DNA of 55,433 bases from Thermoanaerobaculum sp. (GCA_025060245.1 JANXCP010000003.1:1-55433), one strand, 5' to 3'. Positions 41,765 through 51,036 are shown, counted from the first letter of the stretch. Notes: generated from the sequence alone by a model not told the origin. Numbers and translations: made by a program.

Positions 41765-42570
41765 TAGCCAGCTTCCAGAACGCACCTCGCCAGGGTTTCG
41801 GCGGTGACGATAGGCCTTTCCAGTGTGGGCAGGTGACCCGCTTGCGGAATCGTGACCAACCGCCCTTGGCGGGCTGCGGCCGCCGTCGCCTCAGCTAGTT
41901 CACGGCCGATGAGGGGATCCTCCTCACCCACCACCACCCAGGAAGGTACGCCCAAGGCCTGCCAGGTGTCCTGGTGGTCCGGGCGGTCCCGCATGGCGGC
42001 CAAATAGTCAACCAGCACCTGCGAGCTCACCAATTCGGCCATGGCCCGCACCTCCGCCAACAGGCGCGGGGCGTGCTGCCGACTCCAGGGTCCCAAAAGC
42101 CGTGCCAGGAAGGCCTCCAGGAATTCCTTTCGCCGCCCTTGGCGCAACAGGGCAATTCCCTCCTCCCGACGCTGGCGGGCTTCTGGAGCATCGGCCCTCG
42201 GGTGGGAGGCCAAGAGCACCAGACCTTTGAGGCGCTCCGGATGCTGCCGGGCTAAGGCCAGGGCCACGTAGCCGCCCATGGAGTGGCCCACCAGAACCAT
42301 CGGTTCCGCCGCAAGCCCCGCCACCAGGTCTGCCACCTCAGCCGCCACCTGCTCCAAGGAAAAACCCGAGGGCAGGGGGGGTGAGTGGCCAAAACCAGGC
42401 AGATCCACCGCCACCACCCTTCCTACCTCGGCCAGGGCCGGCATCACCGGCAAAAATATCTCTCGGCACAAAGGGAAACCGTGGAGGAGGACCACTAGCG
42501 TACCCTGCCCCGCCTCCTCCCAGGCCAAAGAGCTAGTTGGTTGCCGCCTCCTCTGCCCCTCCTCGGGCAT
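41764..42570 (-). CDS. Alpha/beta hydrolase
   Basis: This 268-residue protein has the alpha/beta-hydrolase fold: oxyanion loop LLHGFPLCREIFLPV, AVDLPGFGHSPPLP, nucleophile elbow GHSMGGYVAL with the catalytic serine, acid strand VVVGEEDPLIG and a terminal catalytic histidine in QAGHLPTLE. It may act on esters or related small substrates; the substrate is unknown. The start is uncertain: ATG 42570 overlaps the methyltransferase by 38 bases, and a TTG at 42528 is an alternative. It is part of the leftward run radical SAM-methyltransferase-hydrolase-SRAP. Confidence 0.85.
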   Translation of the reverse strand: MPEEGQRRRQPTSSLAWEEAGQGTLVVLLHGFPLCREIFLPVMPALAEVGRVVAVDLPGFGHSPPLPSGFSLEQVAAEVADLVAGLAAEPMVLVGHSMGGYVALALARQHPERLKGLVLLASHPRADAPEARQRREEGIALLRQGRRKEFLEAFLARLLGPWSRQHAPRLLAEVRAMAELVSSQVLVDYLAAMRDRPDHQDTWQALGVPSWVVVGEEDPLIGRELAEATAAAARQGRLVTIPQAGHLPTLERPIVTAETLARCVLEAG

Positions 42571-43327
42571 CTCCACCCCCGCTAACCCCTTTACGGGCCA
42601 TAAACAGCAAACCCACCCCCCGGCCACTGCCGTCCCATAGGCGGTCCAGAGAAAAGACCCAACACACCAACCGCACGAGCCATCGCCACCGACCCAGCCA
42701 TGCCACCCGCGAAAGCTTTCGGTCCTCCACCGCCGGCCCGGCAATCTCCAACCGTCTCCGGTTCACCCTACTGAGGAACAGGCTATCGTACAGGCGCAGC
42801 AAAGGGAAGCCGTAATCCCAGAGATGAGCGGCAAAACCCGCTTGCCTCAGCTTGTCCCGCAAATCCTGCTGGGTGTAGCGGCGGTGATGTCCTGCCCACT
42901 CGTCCCAGGCGGACCACTGGGCGGGGTCATAGGGCACCGAGCCCACCAGCACCCCGCCTGGGCGCAGGACCCGCTCCAGCTCCCGCAGGGCCTGCCGGTC
43001 GTCCTCCAGGTGCTCCAGGGTTTCCGAGGAGGAGGCGGAGGCAAAAATGGCAGGGCGGAAAGGCAGGCGTGTGGCGTCCGCTACCACGGAACAAAACCGC
43101 ACTTGCCGCAGGTTGCGCGCCACCAGGAGGGACTTCAACGAGGTGTCCACCGCCACCACGCGAAAGCCACGCCTCGCCAAGGCAGCCGCCAAGGACCCCA
43201 ACCCCGCGGCGCACTCCAGATGCCAGCCTGGCTGCGCCGAGGCTAAGAGCCCGACGAGGCGGTGGATCCGGTGCTCATGCCGGGGCCCGAAAAACTCCGC
43301 ATCCTCACCCCACTGCGCCTTGGGCAC
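42533..43327 (-). CDS. Class I SAM-dependent methyltransferase
   Basis: This methyltransferase of about 264 residues has motif I WHLECAAGLGSLAAAL (less canonical than DxGxGxG), the acidic residue in VVAVDTSLKSL, SETLEHLEDDRQAL and the strand VLRPGGVLVGSVPYDP. A following HHRRYTQQDLRDKLRQAGF segment is typical of methyltransferase_11 proteins in glycan and lipid pathways. The C-terminal third is basic and hydrophobic. The start is a GTG at 43327, five bases after the radical SAM stop, although the ribosome binding site is poor. Confidence 0.8.
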   Translation of the reverse strand: MPKAQWGEDAEFFGPRHEHRIHRLVGLLASAQPGWHLECAAGLGSLAAALARRGFRVVAVDTSLKSLLVARNLRQVRFCSVVADATRLPFRPAIFASASSSETLEHLEDDRQALRELERVLRPGGVLVGSVPYDPAQWSAWDEWAGHHRRYTQQDLRDKLRQAGFAAHLWDYGFPLLRLYDSLFLSRVNRRRLEIAGPAVEDRKLSRVAWLGRWRWLVRLVCWVFSLDRLWDGSGRGVGLLFMARKGVSGGGDARGGAEEAATN

Positions 43328-43332
43328 GGTCT

Positions 43333-44265
43333 TTACCGGTTGATAAGCCGGCGGGCCAAGGGCACCACCGGCAATGTGCGCTCCAACTTGCGCCCCGTGG
43401 CGATCAGGAAGTCGTAGAAGGGCGGCTTGGCCTCGGCATGCTTGTAGCACTCACCGCATCGGGGTAAGGTTTTCCAGTCCTGAGCTTTGAAGGCCGCCAT
43501 CATGCGGGGTAGCTGCACGCTGGCTAGGATTTCCTCCACCGTCTGGCGCTTCAGGTCGCCAATGCACTGCTGGCCGTGGGCGTCGTAACAGCAGTGGGTC
43601 ACACGGCCGTCGGCGAGGACGATGAACCACGCGAAGGGGTACCCTTGGAAGCAGCCGTAGAAGCTTTCGTGGAGTGGGGTTTCATCCGAGGTATCTAGGG
43701 GTTCACACGTTTTTTCAATCACCTTGGCCTGCGGATAGCGCTCCAGGTTGAAAAACTCCACAAAGTCCCGCACGCTCTCGTGGGCAGTTTGGGTGGTGAC
43801 CAGGCGCTGGATCTCCACGGTCATGGATGAACCCTTGGAAAGCTCCAGAAAGGTGCGGATGTTTTCCACCACTTCGTCAAAAATGCCGCCCCGGCGAATG
43901 AACGGGTACATACGCGGGTTGATGGTGTCAATGCACAGGCGGATCCGCTGCAGGGTCGTGGCCAAAAGCCTGCGTCCCATGGCCTCGTCCAGCAGCATGG
44001 CGTTGGTGGAAACAGCGCAGCCGGGAAAAAGGTCAATGGCCTCCGGCAGCCGCGGGTAAAGCAGCGGCTCCCCCATCTCGTGCAGCCACTTCACGCGAAT
44101 GCCCAGCCGGGCGAACTCCCCCGCCACCTTTTCCACCAGCCACCAGGGCATATCAGCGTCGGGGCGGCCCAGCTTGTTCATGGGGCACATGCCACAGCGC
44201 AAGTTGCAGCGGTTGGTGAGCTCCACCGCCACTTTGGCCCTACGGAGATCGAGAACTGGCACCAC
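43333..44265 (-). CDS. Radical SAM/SPASM domain protein
   Basis: This 310-residue protein has the radical SAM cluster motif CNLRCGMCP (Cys20, Cys24, Cys27), a partial TIM barrel with WLHEMGEPLLYP and STNAML, and a C-terminal SPASM-like region with several cysteines (CFQG, HCCYD, CIGDL and CGECYKH) that would bind auxiliary iron-sulphur clusters. SPASM proteins modify peptides, sugars or enzymes; substrate and partner are not evident. It starts with GTG six bases after a good -10 element. It is followed at five bases by the methyltransferase. Confidence 0.9.
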   Translation of the reverse strand: MVPVLDLRRAKVAVELTNRCNLRCGMCPMNKLGRPDADMPWWLVEKVAGEFARLGIRVKWLHEMGEPLLYPRLPEAIDLFPGCAVSTNAMLLDEAMGRRLLATTLQRIRLCIDTINPRMYPFIRRGGIFDEVVENIRTFLELSKGSSMTVEIQRLVTTQTAHESVRDFVEFFNLERYPQAKVIEKTCEPLDTSDETPLHESFYGCFQGYPFAWFIVLADGRVTHCCYDAHGQQCIGDLKRQTVEEILASVQLPRMMAAFKAQDWKTLPRCGECYKHAEAKPPFYDFLIATGRKLERTLPVVPLARRLINR

Positions 44266-44271
44266 GGGGGG

Positions 44272-44299
44272 ATCATACCAGCCCTACCCAAGCCTCCAA
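44272..44299 (-). promoter_or_regulatory. Promoter of the radical SAM operon, probably leaderless
   Basis: On the reverse strand TTGGAG (44294-44299), a 16-base spacer and TATGAT (44272-44277, preceded by TGG as an extended -10) lie upstream of the GTG at 44265. Only six bases separate -10 and start codon and there is no ribosome binding site, so transcription would begin at the start codon. Confidence 0.55.
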
Positions 44300-44435
44300 A
44301 GGCTCCTATCCGTCCATGGAGGCAAAACCGCTGGCGCCCCATCAGGGTTGAAAATTTTGCGGCGCCGTGTCCCGCACCGCGGCGGTGGGGGCAACGCGCT
44401 GCCTCCGTGCCCGGTTCTACGGGTGGCAAGGGACG

Positions 44436-45704
44436 CTAACGGCTCACCTTACCCTTTGCTCGCCGCAGCTCTTCCGCCATTTGCTTAATTTCCGCCAGGT
44501 CTCGCTTGAGCTCGCTCCAACCGTACCAGAGGGCGTAATCCGGATTGGCGTGAAAGGTACCCTGGAAAGCCCGCATACGATGCTCCAGGTGCATAACAAA
44601 TAGCCTTTGCTCAATGGGCGTTGGCGCGTCATGGAAGGTGAGGAGGTCGGGGAAGGGGAACGCGTAGTGCTCCGGTTTCTGCAACACACCCTCCTGGTAG
44701 AGTCGGGCTACCTCCCGGATAGCCTCCGCCAGGAGCCGATCGCTTTCCCGAATCATTTCATCGCCCCTCTTCAGATGGTCTTGGGCGAACGCCGGCGAGT
44801 GACACTGTTGGCAGACCCGCAGCATCTTCTCTCGCTCACGGGTAAAAGCCTCGTGACTGAGGCGCGCCACGTCGGCCTTTTTGACCAATTCCAGGCGAGG
44901 CGTGGGCTTCCCCTGCGGGTCCAACACGCCGAGAGCTTTGAGAATCGTCACCTGGTCCTCCGCCCACTGCTTGTCTTCCGGCAAGGGCAAACGCACGGCG
45001 AGAAATCCCCAGGCCGTACGGACCTCGTGATCGCCGTCGGGCATGTGGCAGGTTTGACAGGTGGGTGCAGCCACCGTTTCCGGCAACACCTTGGATTGTT
45101 TTAAGAGGTAGCGGACACCGTGCTTGGAAGTGGAATACATTTCCCACTGCGGGTGGTCAAACCCCATGTGGCAGGTTTGACAAGCTTGCGGTTGACGGGC
45201 CTCTTCCACCGAAAAGAGGTGGCGGGTGTGGCATGCGTCACAGGAAGCTAGGCCAAATCCAGCGCCGGACGCCTTCAGTTCCCGCAGATCAGCTTCACTC
45301 TTGAGGCCGATCTTGTGACACCCTCCGCAACCTTTCATGCCTTCCCGCAGGGCCACGGGCAGCGCGTGGGTAGTGGGCATGGCCTTCATGGCCGCCCAGG
45401 CGAGCGCGTGCTTGCCTTTCGTGAACTGGTTTACCTGCGTCTCGTGGCAGGGTGCACAGGTTTGGGGGGTGGGAATCTTGGCCTTGGCCACGTCGTCCGC
45501 ACCCTTGTGATCGCTCCCGTGGCAGGTGTCGCAGCCCACTCCAGAGCTTTGGTGCTTGGACAGTTGCCAATCGGCCACGATCCCGGGTGTCACCTGCCGG
45601 TGGCACCCCACGCAGGGTTCCTGGGGCGGGGAAGCCTCAGGCCGAGGGATAGCGTAGGCCACCAGGAGCAACCCCCAGATTACCTCTTTCACCGCTTGCC
45701 GCAT
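44436..45704 (-). CDS. Octaheme c-type cytochrome, hydroxylamine-oxidoreductase family
   Basis: This 422-residue exported protein has a signal peptide (about residues 1-25) and exactly eight CxxCH haem sites at residues 31, 58, 83, 126, 155, 175, 216 and 298, with no CxxCK. The wide spacing of the last site and the long, mostly helical C-terminal part (about 305-422, with FHANPDYALWYGW) match octaheme HAO-type (multihaem PF13447) cytochromes used in hydroxylamine, nitrite or hydrazine chemistry or in respiratory electron transfer. Which reaction is done here cannot be read. I chose ATG 45704 because AGGAGG lies eight bases upstream; GTG 45713 has no spacer. A strong promoter precedes it. It depends on the Ccm system seen at 14,148-19,165. 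Confidence 0.88.
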   Translation of the reverse strand: MRQAVKEVIWGLLLVAYAIPRPEASPPQEPCVGCHRQVTPGIVADWQLSKHQSSGVGCDTCHGSDHKGADDVAKAKIPTPQTCAPCHETQVNQFTKGKHALAWAAMKAMPTTHALPVALREGMKGCGGCHKIGLKSEADLRELKASGAGFGLASCDACHTRHLFSVEEARQPQACQTCHMGFDHPQWEMYSTSKHGVRYLLKQSKVLPETVAAPTCQTCHMPDGDHEVRTAWGFLAVRLPLPEDKQWAEDQVTILKALGVLDPQGKPTPRLELVKKADVARLSHEAFTREREKMLRVCQQCHSPAFAQDHLKRGDEMIRESDRLLAEAIREVARLYQEGVLQKPEHYAFPFPDLLTFHDAPTPIEQRLFVMHLEHRMRAFQGTFHANPDYALWYGWSELKRDLAEIKQMAEELRRAKGKVSR

Positions 45705-45739
45705 CGTCCTCACCTCCTACGATAAAAATATTGCAACCA

Positions 45740-45768
45740 AATCTAATCCGCAATCACGTGATTGTCAA
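45740..45768 (-). promoter_or_regulatory. Promoter of the octaheme cytochrome gene with a palindrome in the spacer
   Basis: On the reverse strand TTGACA (45763-45768, perfect -35), a 17-base spacer and TAGATT (45740-45745, four of six) form a good sigma-70 promoter. A perfect 14-base palindrome, CAATCACGTGATTG (45751-45764), lies in the spacer and overlaps the -35, the standard place for a repressor operator. Confidence 0.7.
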
Positions 45769-45839
45769 GAGCTGCGCTCCACGCCACCAAGCTTCGGGCT
45801 GAGGTCAAAGCAAGCGCCGGGGTGGAAACCTCGGCCAAC

Positions 45840-47342
45840 CTAAGGTGCCCTCGCTCCAGCAACCAGCTGAAAGCGGCGAAGCTTGCCAGAGGCCGTGAGA
45901 GGCAGGTTTTCCACCCACTGGAACTCCCTCGGGACTTTAAAGGCGGCCAAGCGTTGCCTACAGAAGCGGTAGATCTCACTTTCTTTTAAGGTGGCACCAG
46001 GGCGCAAGACTATTAACGCCTTGAGGGTCACCACGCCAGCCCCTCGTTCCACCGGAACCACAGCCGCCTCGGCCACCGCTGGATGCTTCTTGAGCACCGT
46101 TTCCACCTCGCTGGGGAACACCGCAATACCACCCAACTTGAGCAACTCATCCCGCCGGCCGTAGTAAAAACAGAAACCCCCACGAAGGGCCACCAAATCC
46201 CCCGTGCGCAACCAACCACCCTGTAAAACTCGCGCGGTTTTTTCCTCCTGGCGCCAGTAGCCCTGCATCACGGATGGACCGCGAACCCACAACTCCCCCA
46301 CCTCTCCCTCACCTAACACCTCCCCACCCTCCCCCACCACTTGCAGCTGGAACCCGTCCAAGGGGCGACCTACGCTACCCGGGGCTACTTCACCCACGCG
46401 GTTGGAGGTGATGTGGTGCAAGGTCTCCGTCATCCCAAGGCCGTCCAACACCGGAATCCGGGCACGCCGGCTAAGGCTGCGCCACAGCTCCGGTGGCAAC
46501 TTTTCCCCGGCGCTCACGGCAGCGCGGAGTACCCTCCAGGGCACGGCGGGGTCCTGAAGGAGGGCGCGGTACAAACTCGGAACGGCCATGAACACGGTGG
46601 GCCGGTACTGCTGCATGATCTCCCGCACCGTTGCGGGGAGCAGGGGCCCTGGGTGGACCACGGCGGCGCAGCCACAAGCTGCAGGAATGTACACGGAGTT
46701 ACCCAGGCCGTAGGCGAAGAACATGCGGGACGCCGAAAAAACTCGGTCTTCGGGAGAAAGGTGCAAGACCTGCGGGCCCAACCCACCAGCGGCGGCCAAG
46801 ACGTTAGCATGGCTATGCATCGCTCCTTTCATTTGCCCTGTGGTACCGGAGGTGTAGAGCAGGAGGGCCGGAGTATCTCCGGGAAGGGGAAGTGGGGCCA
46901 CGCTCTCGGAAACATCCGCCCAATAAGGCCTCTCCCCCACCACCAATACCGGGAGGCGAATGCCCTCCGCCGCCACCAGCAGAGGCCGTGCCCCCGCGGT
47001 ATCGGCTAGGGCCAGGGCGGGTTTGGCATCCTGCAGTACCTGCCGCAACTCCAGGGGCGAAAAGGCGGGGGCCAGAGGTACAGCCACCAAACCCAAGGCG
47101 AGGCAAGCCCAAAAACTCACCACCAGCTCGGGCCGATCCCCCATCACCAACACCACGCGATCCCCCGGTGTAAGCCCTTGCCTTTGAAAAAAGGCCGCTG
47201 CACAGGTCACCGCCTCCCAAACCTGACCGTAGGTCCACATGCCGCCGGCGGTCACGAGGTAGGGCCGGGTTGCCCCTTCCCCCTCCACCACCTGCCGGAG
47301 CAGATGCCAGGCAGAGCCTTCAGGAGGCATAGGCAGGCCCAT
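45840..47342 (-). CDS. AMP-dependent aryl/acyl-CoA ligase
   Basis: This enzyme of about 500 residues belongs to the adenylate-forming family, most like benzoate/4-hydroxybenzoate-CoA ligases. It shows the P-loop LLYTSGTTGQMKGAMHSH (near residue 160), FFAYGLGNS, the GMTETLH signature, a YGRRDELLKLGG hinge and a C-terminal TASGKLRRF with the adenylation lysine. It would activate an aromatic acid as an AMP ester and then a thioester. Two starts compete: ATG 47342 (MGLP) and 47330 (MPPEG); both overlap the upstream chorismate-lyase-like gene. Substrate is inferred only from its neighbour. Confidence 0.85.
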   Translation of the reverse strand: MGLPMPPEGSAWHLLRQVVEGEGATRPYLVTAGGMWTYGQVWEAVTCAAAFFQRQGLTPGDRVVLVMGDRPELVVSFWACLALGLVAVPLAPAFSPLELRQVLQDAKPALALADTAGARPLLVAAEGIRLPVLVVGERPYWADVSESVAPLPLPGDTPALLLYTSGTTGQMKGAMHSHANVLAAAGGLGPQVLHLSPEDRVFSASRMFFAYGLGNSVYIPAACGCAAVVHPGPLLPATVREIMQQYRPTVFMAVPSLYRALLQDPAVPWRVLRAAVSAGEKLPPELWRSLSRRARIPVLDGLGMTETLHHITSNRVGEVAPGSVGRPLDGFQLQVVGEGGEVLGEGEVGELWVRGPSVMQGYWRQEEKTARVLQGGWLRTGDLVALRGGFCFYYGRRDELLKLGGIAVFPSEVETVLKKHPAVAEAAVVPVERGAGVVTLKALIVLRPGATLKESEIYRFCRQRLAAFKVPREFQWVENLPLTASGKLRRFQLVAGARAP

Positions 47343-47889
47343 CCCCGTCGGCCCATCCAAGCCATAGGCGTAGAGGCAAGGCTTCCCAAACCCACAAGGC
47401 GGGGACGTTGCCAACCGGCACGCAAAATCGCCGAACCGCTACCGGGCCTTCCCAGGCCAGGTAACGGACCAGTGGAGAGGGCAGGTACTCTGGTTTAACG
47501 GGCAGCGAAAACCGCACGTGGCGGCGGACCCACCCTTCCCCAGCTATGACATTCCCCAAAGGAGTAGCGCTTTCCCTGAGGTTTTCCAGAGATTTCGGTT
47601 GCCAACGCAAGGGCGACCGGAGGAGATGCAACGTGACAGGAACTTGGTCTAACAGGTAACAGGAAACGCGCTGCCAAACAGCCTCCCCTGCTCGCGTCAC
47701 CATCTGTTGGCTCAGCAGCTGAAACTGGGGCAAACGTCCAAAGCGCCAGGCGATGAGACCAGCCAGCGAAGCGTCCTGACGCAAAAGCTCCAACCACGGT
47801 GGCTTTTCCCGAGCAACTGCCTGCTGCAGTTTCACCCCAAAATCTAGAACCTCCCAAGCTGGCATGGGATTCCGGTCAGATTTGGTCAC
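47320..47889 (-). CDS. Chorismate-lyase-like (UbiC/DUF98-type) hypothetical protein
   Basis: This 189-residue protein is not clearly assigned. Its order of motifs recalls the UbiC/DUF98 fold: a helical start (about 35-60), then RVSCYLL, PVTLHLLRSPLRWQ, SATPLGNVIAGEGWVRRHVRF and VPVGNVPALWVWE. The stretch TPLGNVIA followed by an RR pair is the position where chorismate lyases show a conserved PLGxxL and basic residue. UbiC-type enzymes remove pyruvate from chorismate to give 4-hydroxybenzoate, which the neighbouring ligase could activate. The ATG overlaps the response-regulator stop by four bases. A profile or structure comparison is needed; the functional part is inference. Confidence 0.4.
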   Translation of the reverse strand: MTKSDRNPMPAWEVLDFGVKLQQAVAREKPPWLELLRQDASLAGLIAWRFGRLPQFQLLSQQMVTRAGEAVWQRVSCYLLDQVPVTLHLLRSPLRWQPKSLENLRESATPLGNVIAGEGWVRRHVRFSLPVKPEYLPSPLVRYLAWEGPVAVRRFCVPVGNVPALWVWEALPLRLWLGWADGDGPAYAS

Positions 47890-48272
47890 CGTCTCATCAG
47901 GGAATCCAGAATGCGCAGAAAGGCCCGCTGTTGTTCCGGCTCATTCTTTTCAATAACGCACAGGCAGCCAGTGGCATCAAACACCTCGTGGAGGCGGTCG
48001 GCGGGGTGAGCTGAGGTGACGATGATGCGCTTTGGGTGGACCCCCCGAGCCACCGCTTCCTCCAACACCACACGACCGTCCATTTCCGGCATTTCCCAGT
48101 CGAGAAGCATCAGGTGCACGTCCGGCCCCACTGCCAGGAGGGCCGCCTTGGGATCGGTATAGGTCTCCACCACCGCTTTTTCCGGGTATCGCTGTTCCAA
48201 GAACCGCTTGAAGGCCAAGCACTGGGTAGGTGAGTCGTCCACCACCACGATGCGCTTAGGGCCCTCACCCAC
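47886..48272 (-). CDS. Single-domain response regulator (receiver only)
   Basis: This 128-residue CheY-like protein has the acidic pocket VVVDDSPTQ, the phosphorylation aspartate in LLDWEMPEMDG (near residue 58), a VTSAHP switch threonine/serine and the conserved lysine in VIEKNE (near 108). There is no output domain, so it may act by protein binding. It begins with GTG 48272, overlapping the pyrC end by eight bases, and its stop overlaps the next gene by four. No histidine kinase is near. Confidence 0.9.
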   Translation of the reverse strand: MGEGPKRIVVVDDSPTQCLAFKRFLEQRYPEKAVVETYTDPKAALLAVGPDVHLMLLDWEMPEMDGRVVLEEAVARGVHPKRIIVTSAHPADRLHEVFDATGCLCVIEKNEPEQQRAFLRILDSLMRR

Positions 48273-49551
48273 GGCGAAACACCACCCGCCCGCCCACGAT
48301 GGTCATGGCTGGCCAACCCCGGAGCCGACGACCGGCAAACGGGGTATTGCGGGACTTGGAACGAAACTTTTCCGGCTTTACGGTGGCTCGCTGCTCCGGA
48401 TCAAGGAGGGTGAGGTCGGCGGGAGCTCCCACTTTAAGGCTTCCGCCGGGAAGGCGGAAGATTCGCGCCGGGTTGGTGGACCAGCAGGCCACGAAACGGG
48501 ATAGAGGCATGCGATGTTTCGCCACCAAGAGATCAAAGGTTACCGGTACCGCCGTTTCCAGGCCCACGACGCCGAAGGGTGCGTGGTCAAACTCCACGTT
48601 CTTTTCATCGGCGTGATGGGGCGCATGGTCCGTGGCCAAGCAATCCACCGTACCATCCAGGACCCCCTCCACCAGAGCCTGCACGTGCTCCGCAGAGCGC
48701 AACGGGGGGTTCATCTTGGTGTTGGTGTCGTACTGCGTCTCCGCCACCGCTTGGTCGGTGAGGGCCAAATGGTGCGGGGTGACCTCGCAGGTTACCTTGA
48801 GGCCGCGGGCTTTTGCCAGCCGCACCGCTTCCAGTGCCCCGGCAGTGGAAAGGTGGGCAATATGCACCCGCGCTCCCGTCAGCTGCGCCAGGACCACATC
48901 GCGCCAGACCATGACCTCTTCCGCCGCCGCCGGGATCCCCCGCAAACCCAACCGGGTGGCCACAGCCCCTTCGTGCATGACCCCCCGCGCCGTCAAGGTG
49001 GGCTCCTCGCAGTGATCCACCACCGGGACGTCAAACAAGAGACTGTACTCCAGCGCCCGTCGCATGAGGTACGCGGAGTGGACCGGCTTCCCATCGTCGG
49101 AAAAACCCACCGCCCCCGCGCGCACCATCTCGCCCATTTCCGCCAGCTCTTCCCCCGCCAGCCCCTTGCTTACCGCCCCGATGGGGTAGACGCGGCAGTT
49201 TCCCGCCTCACGGGCGCGGGTCAAAATGTATTCCGTCACCGCCGGGTTGTCGTTCACCGGGTTGGTGTTGGGCATGCAGCACACAGCGGTAAAGCCCCCC
49301 GCCACCGCCGCCGCGGTGCCCGATGAGATGGTCTCTTTGTACTCAAACCCCGGCTCCCGCAAGTGCACGTGCACGTCAATGAACCCCGGCGCCACCACCA
49401 AACCCGTGGCATCCACCACCTGGGCGTTGGGATCAGCTAATCGCTCGGCGAGACGGGCAATCTTACCCTCCACCACCAAGATATCCAGCCCTTCATCCAG
49501 TTTCTGGCTTGGGTCGACGACGCGGCCGTTCTTAATCAGTAACCGGCTCAC
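48265..49551 (-). CDS. pyrC: Dihydroorotase
   Basis: This 428-residue amidohydrolase of the PyrC/type I (long) class closes carbamoyl-aspartate to dihydroorotate. The zinc motif HVHLREPG near residue 60, the following [17 protein letters not shown] stretch, DHCEE, HIAHLST and the [12 protein letters not shown] aspartate all fit. The carboxylated-lysine type of type I enzymes is probably used. The start has a good fit with [14 protein letters not shown], and its ATG lies 20 bases inside pyrB. Confidence 0.96.
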   Translation of the reverse strand: MSRLLIKNGRVVDPSQKLDEGLDILVVEGKIARLAERLADPNAQVVDATGLVVAPGFIDVHVHLREPGFEYKETISSGTAAAVAGGFTAVCCMPNTNPVNDNPAVTEYILTRAREAGNCRVYPIGAVSKGLAGEELAEMGEMVRAGAVGFSDDGKPVHSAYLMRRALEYSLLFDVPVVDHCEEPTLTARGVMHEGAVATRLGLRGIPAAAEEVMVWRDVVLAQLTGARVHIAHLSTAGALEAVRLAKARGLKVTCEVTPHHLALTDQAVAETQYDTNTKMNPPLRSAEHVQALVEGVLDGTVDCLATDHAPHHADEKNVEFDHAPFGVVGLETAVPVTFDLLVAKHRMPLSRFVACWSTNPARIFRLPGGSLKVGAPADLTLLDPEQRATVKPEKFRSKSRNTPFAGRRLRGWPAMTIVGGRVVFRRG

Positions 49552-50488
49552 CGCTTCCTCCCGCCAGCAGGTACAACACCGCCATTCGCACCGCCACGCC
49601 GTTGGTCACCTGCTCCAGGATGACCGACTGCGGACCGTCAGCCACCCGGGAATCAATTTCTACCCCGCGGTTCATCGGGCCTGGGTGCATCACCAGGCAA
49701 TCCTTCTTGGCCAGCTTCAAACGTTCCGGGGTGAGGGCAAAAAGGTCGTAGTACTCCCGCACGGTGGGGAAGTTCATGCGCTCCTGCCGCTCCAGCTGGA
49801 TGCGCAGCATCATCACCACATCGGCGCCGCGGATTGCCTCCTCCATGCGGTAGAACACTTGGCAACCCAGGCTTTCCATTCCCACGGGCACCAGGCTCGG
49901 GGGACCCGCTACCCGCACCGTGGCACCCATCCGGGACAGGAGCAGCACATTGGACCGCACCACCCGCGAGTGCTGCAAATCACCCACGATGGCCACCACG
50001 AGCCCTTCTAAGGTCTTCTTGTGTAAGCGAATGGTCAGGGCATCCAAGAGCGCCTGAGTGGGGTGCTCGTGGGTACCATCCCCCGCGTTGATGATGGAAG
50101 CCTGGAGCACCTTGGCCAGCATGTGCGGGGCCCCCGGCTGTGGGTGCCGAAGGACGATGAAATCGGGCTCCATGGCCTCCAAGTTGCGTGCCGTATCCAC
50201 CAGGGTCTCGCCCTTTTCCACTGACGAGCCGCTGGCGGAAAAGTTTAACGTGTCGGCGGACAGGCGCTTTTCCGCCACTTCAAAGGAAAAACGGGTGCGA
50301 GTGGAGGGCTCTAAGAACAGGTTGACCACCGTTTTGCCTCGCAACGCCGGCACCTTCTTAATGGGCCTTTTGGCGATCTCCCGCATTTGCTCGGCGGTGT
50401 CCAAGATCAGCTGGATTTCCCCTGGCGACAGCGGATCAATACCCAAAAGGTGCCGACTCTTCAAGGACGGGGCCGCCTTGACGGTCAT
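49532..50488 (-). CDS. pyrB: Aspartate carbamoyltransferase catalytic chain
   Basis: This 318-residue enzyme joins carbamoyl phosphate and aspartate, the first committed pyrimidine step. It has the carbamoyl-phosphate loop [42 protein letters not shown] and [11 protein letters not shown]. No regulatory chain gene (pyrI) is adjacent. I chose ATG 50488 because it gives the family N-terminus and overlaps pyrR by four bases. Confidence 0.97.
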   Translation of the reverse strand: MTVKAAPSLKSRHLLGIDPLSPGEIQLILDTAEQMREIAKRPIKKVPALRGKTVVNLFLEPSTRTRFSFEVAEKRLSADTLNFSASGSSVEKGETLVDTARNLEAMEPDFIVLRHPQPGAPHMLAKVLQASIINAGDGTHEHPTQALLDALTIRLHKKTLEGLVVAIVGDLQHSRVVRSNVLLLSRMGATVRVAGPPSLVPVGMESLGCQVFYRMEEAIRGADVVMMLRIQLERQERMNFPTVREYYDLFALTPERLKLAKKDCLVMHPGPMNRGVEIDSRVADGPQSVILEQVTNGVAVRMAVLYLLAGGSGEPVTD

Positions 50489-51036
50489 CGATCCTCCTCC
50501 TTCACGATCCACACCCCCTCTTCCCCGTCGCACTCGGATAGCCGCACCTGGACATCCTCCAGGCGCGAGGTGGGAACCAATCGCCCCACCACGTCAGCGG
50601 CAATGGGTAGCTCCCGGTGGCCACGGTCCACCAGCACCGCCAATCGGATGACCTGAGGACGGCCGTAATCCATGAGCGTATCAAGGGCGGCGCGGATGGT
50701 CCGGCCTGTGTACAGCACATCGTCCACTAACACGATGACTTGGCCATCCACCGGCTTGGGCAATTGCGTGGCACGCAAAACCGGTTGACGGTGGGCTGGT
50801 CGCCAAGGCCCCACGTCATCGCGGTAGAGGGTAATGTCCAAGGCCCCCACCGGCGCGGGCGAACCGGTCTTTTGCCCGACCAGATGGGCCAGCCGGTGCG
50901 CCAGGGGAACCCCGCGCGTCTGAATCCCGACGAAATAGAGCTTTTTCTCATCCGGGACTTTTTCAAGTATTTCCGCCGCCATCCGCTCCAGGACCCGGCT
51001 CAGCTCTTTCGCTTCCAAGACCAGCACCCGCTTCAT
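50485..51036 (-). CDS. pyrR: Bifunctional pyr operon regulator/uracil phosphoribosyltransferase
   Basis: This 183-residue PyrR shows the PRPP-binding loop [17 protein letters not shown] near residue 100 and the [14 protein letters not shown] segment. PyrR proteins bind pyr mRNA in response to UMP and also make UMP from uracil. Only 47 bases separate it from the upstream EamA gene, so there is no room for a full attenuator directly in front of it. It overlaps pyrB by four bases. Confidence 0.95.
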   Translation of the reverse strand: MKRVLVLEAKELSRVLERMAAEILEKVPDEKKLYFVGIQTRGVPLAHRLAHLVGQKTGSPAPVGALDITLYRDDVGPWRPAHRQPVLRATQLPKPVDGQVIVLVDDVLYTGRTIRAALDTLMDYGRPQVIRLAVLVDRGHRELPIAADVVGRLVPTSRLEDVQVRLSECDGEEGVWIVKEEDR

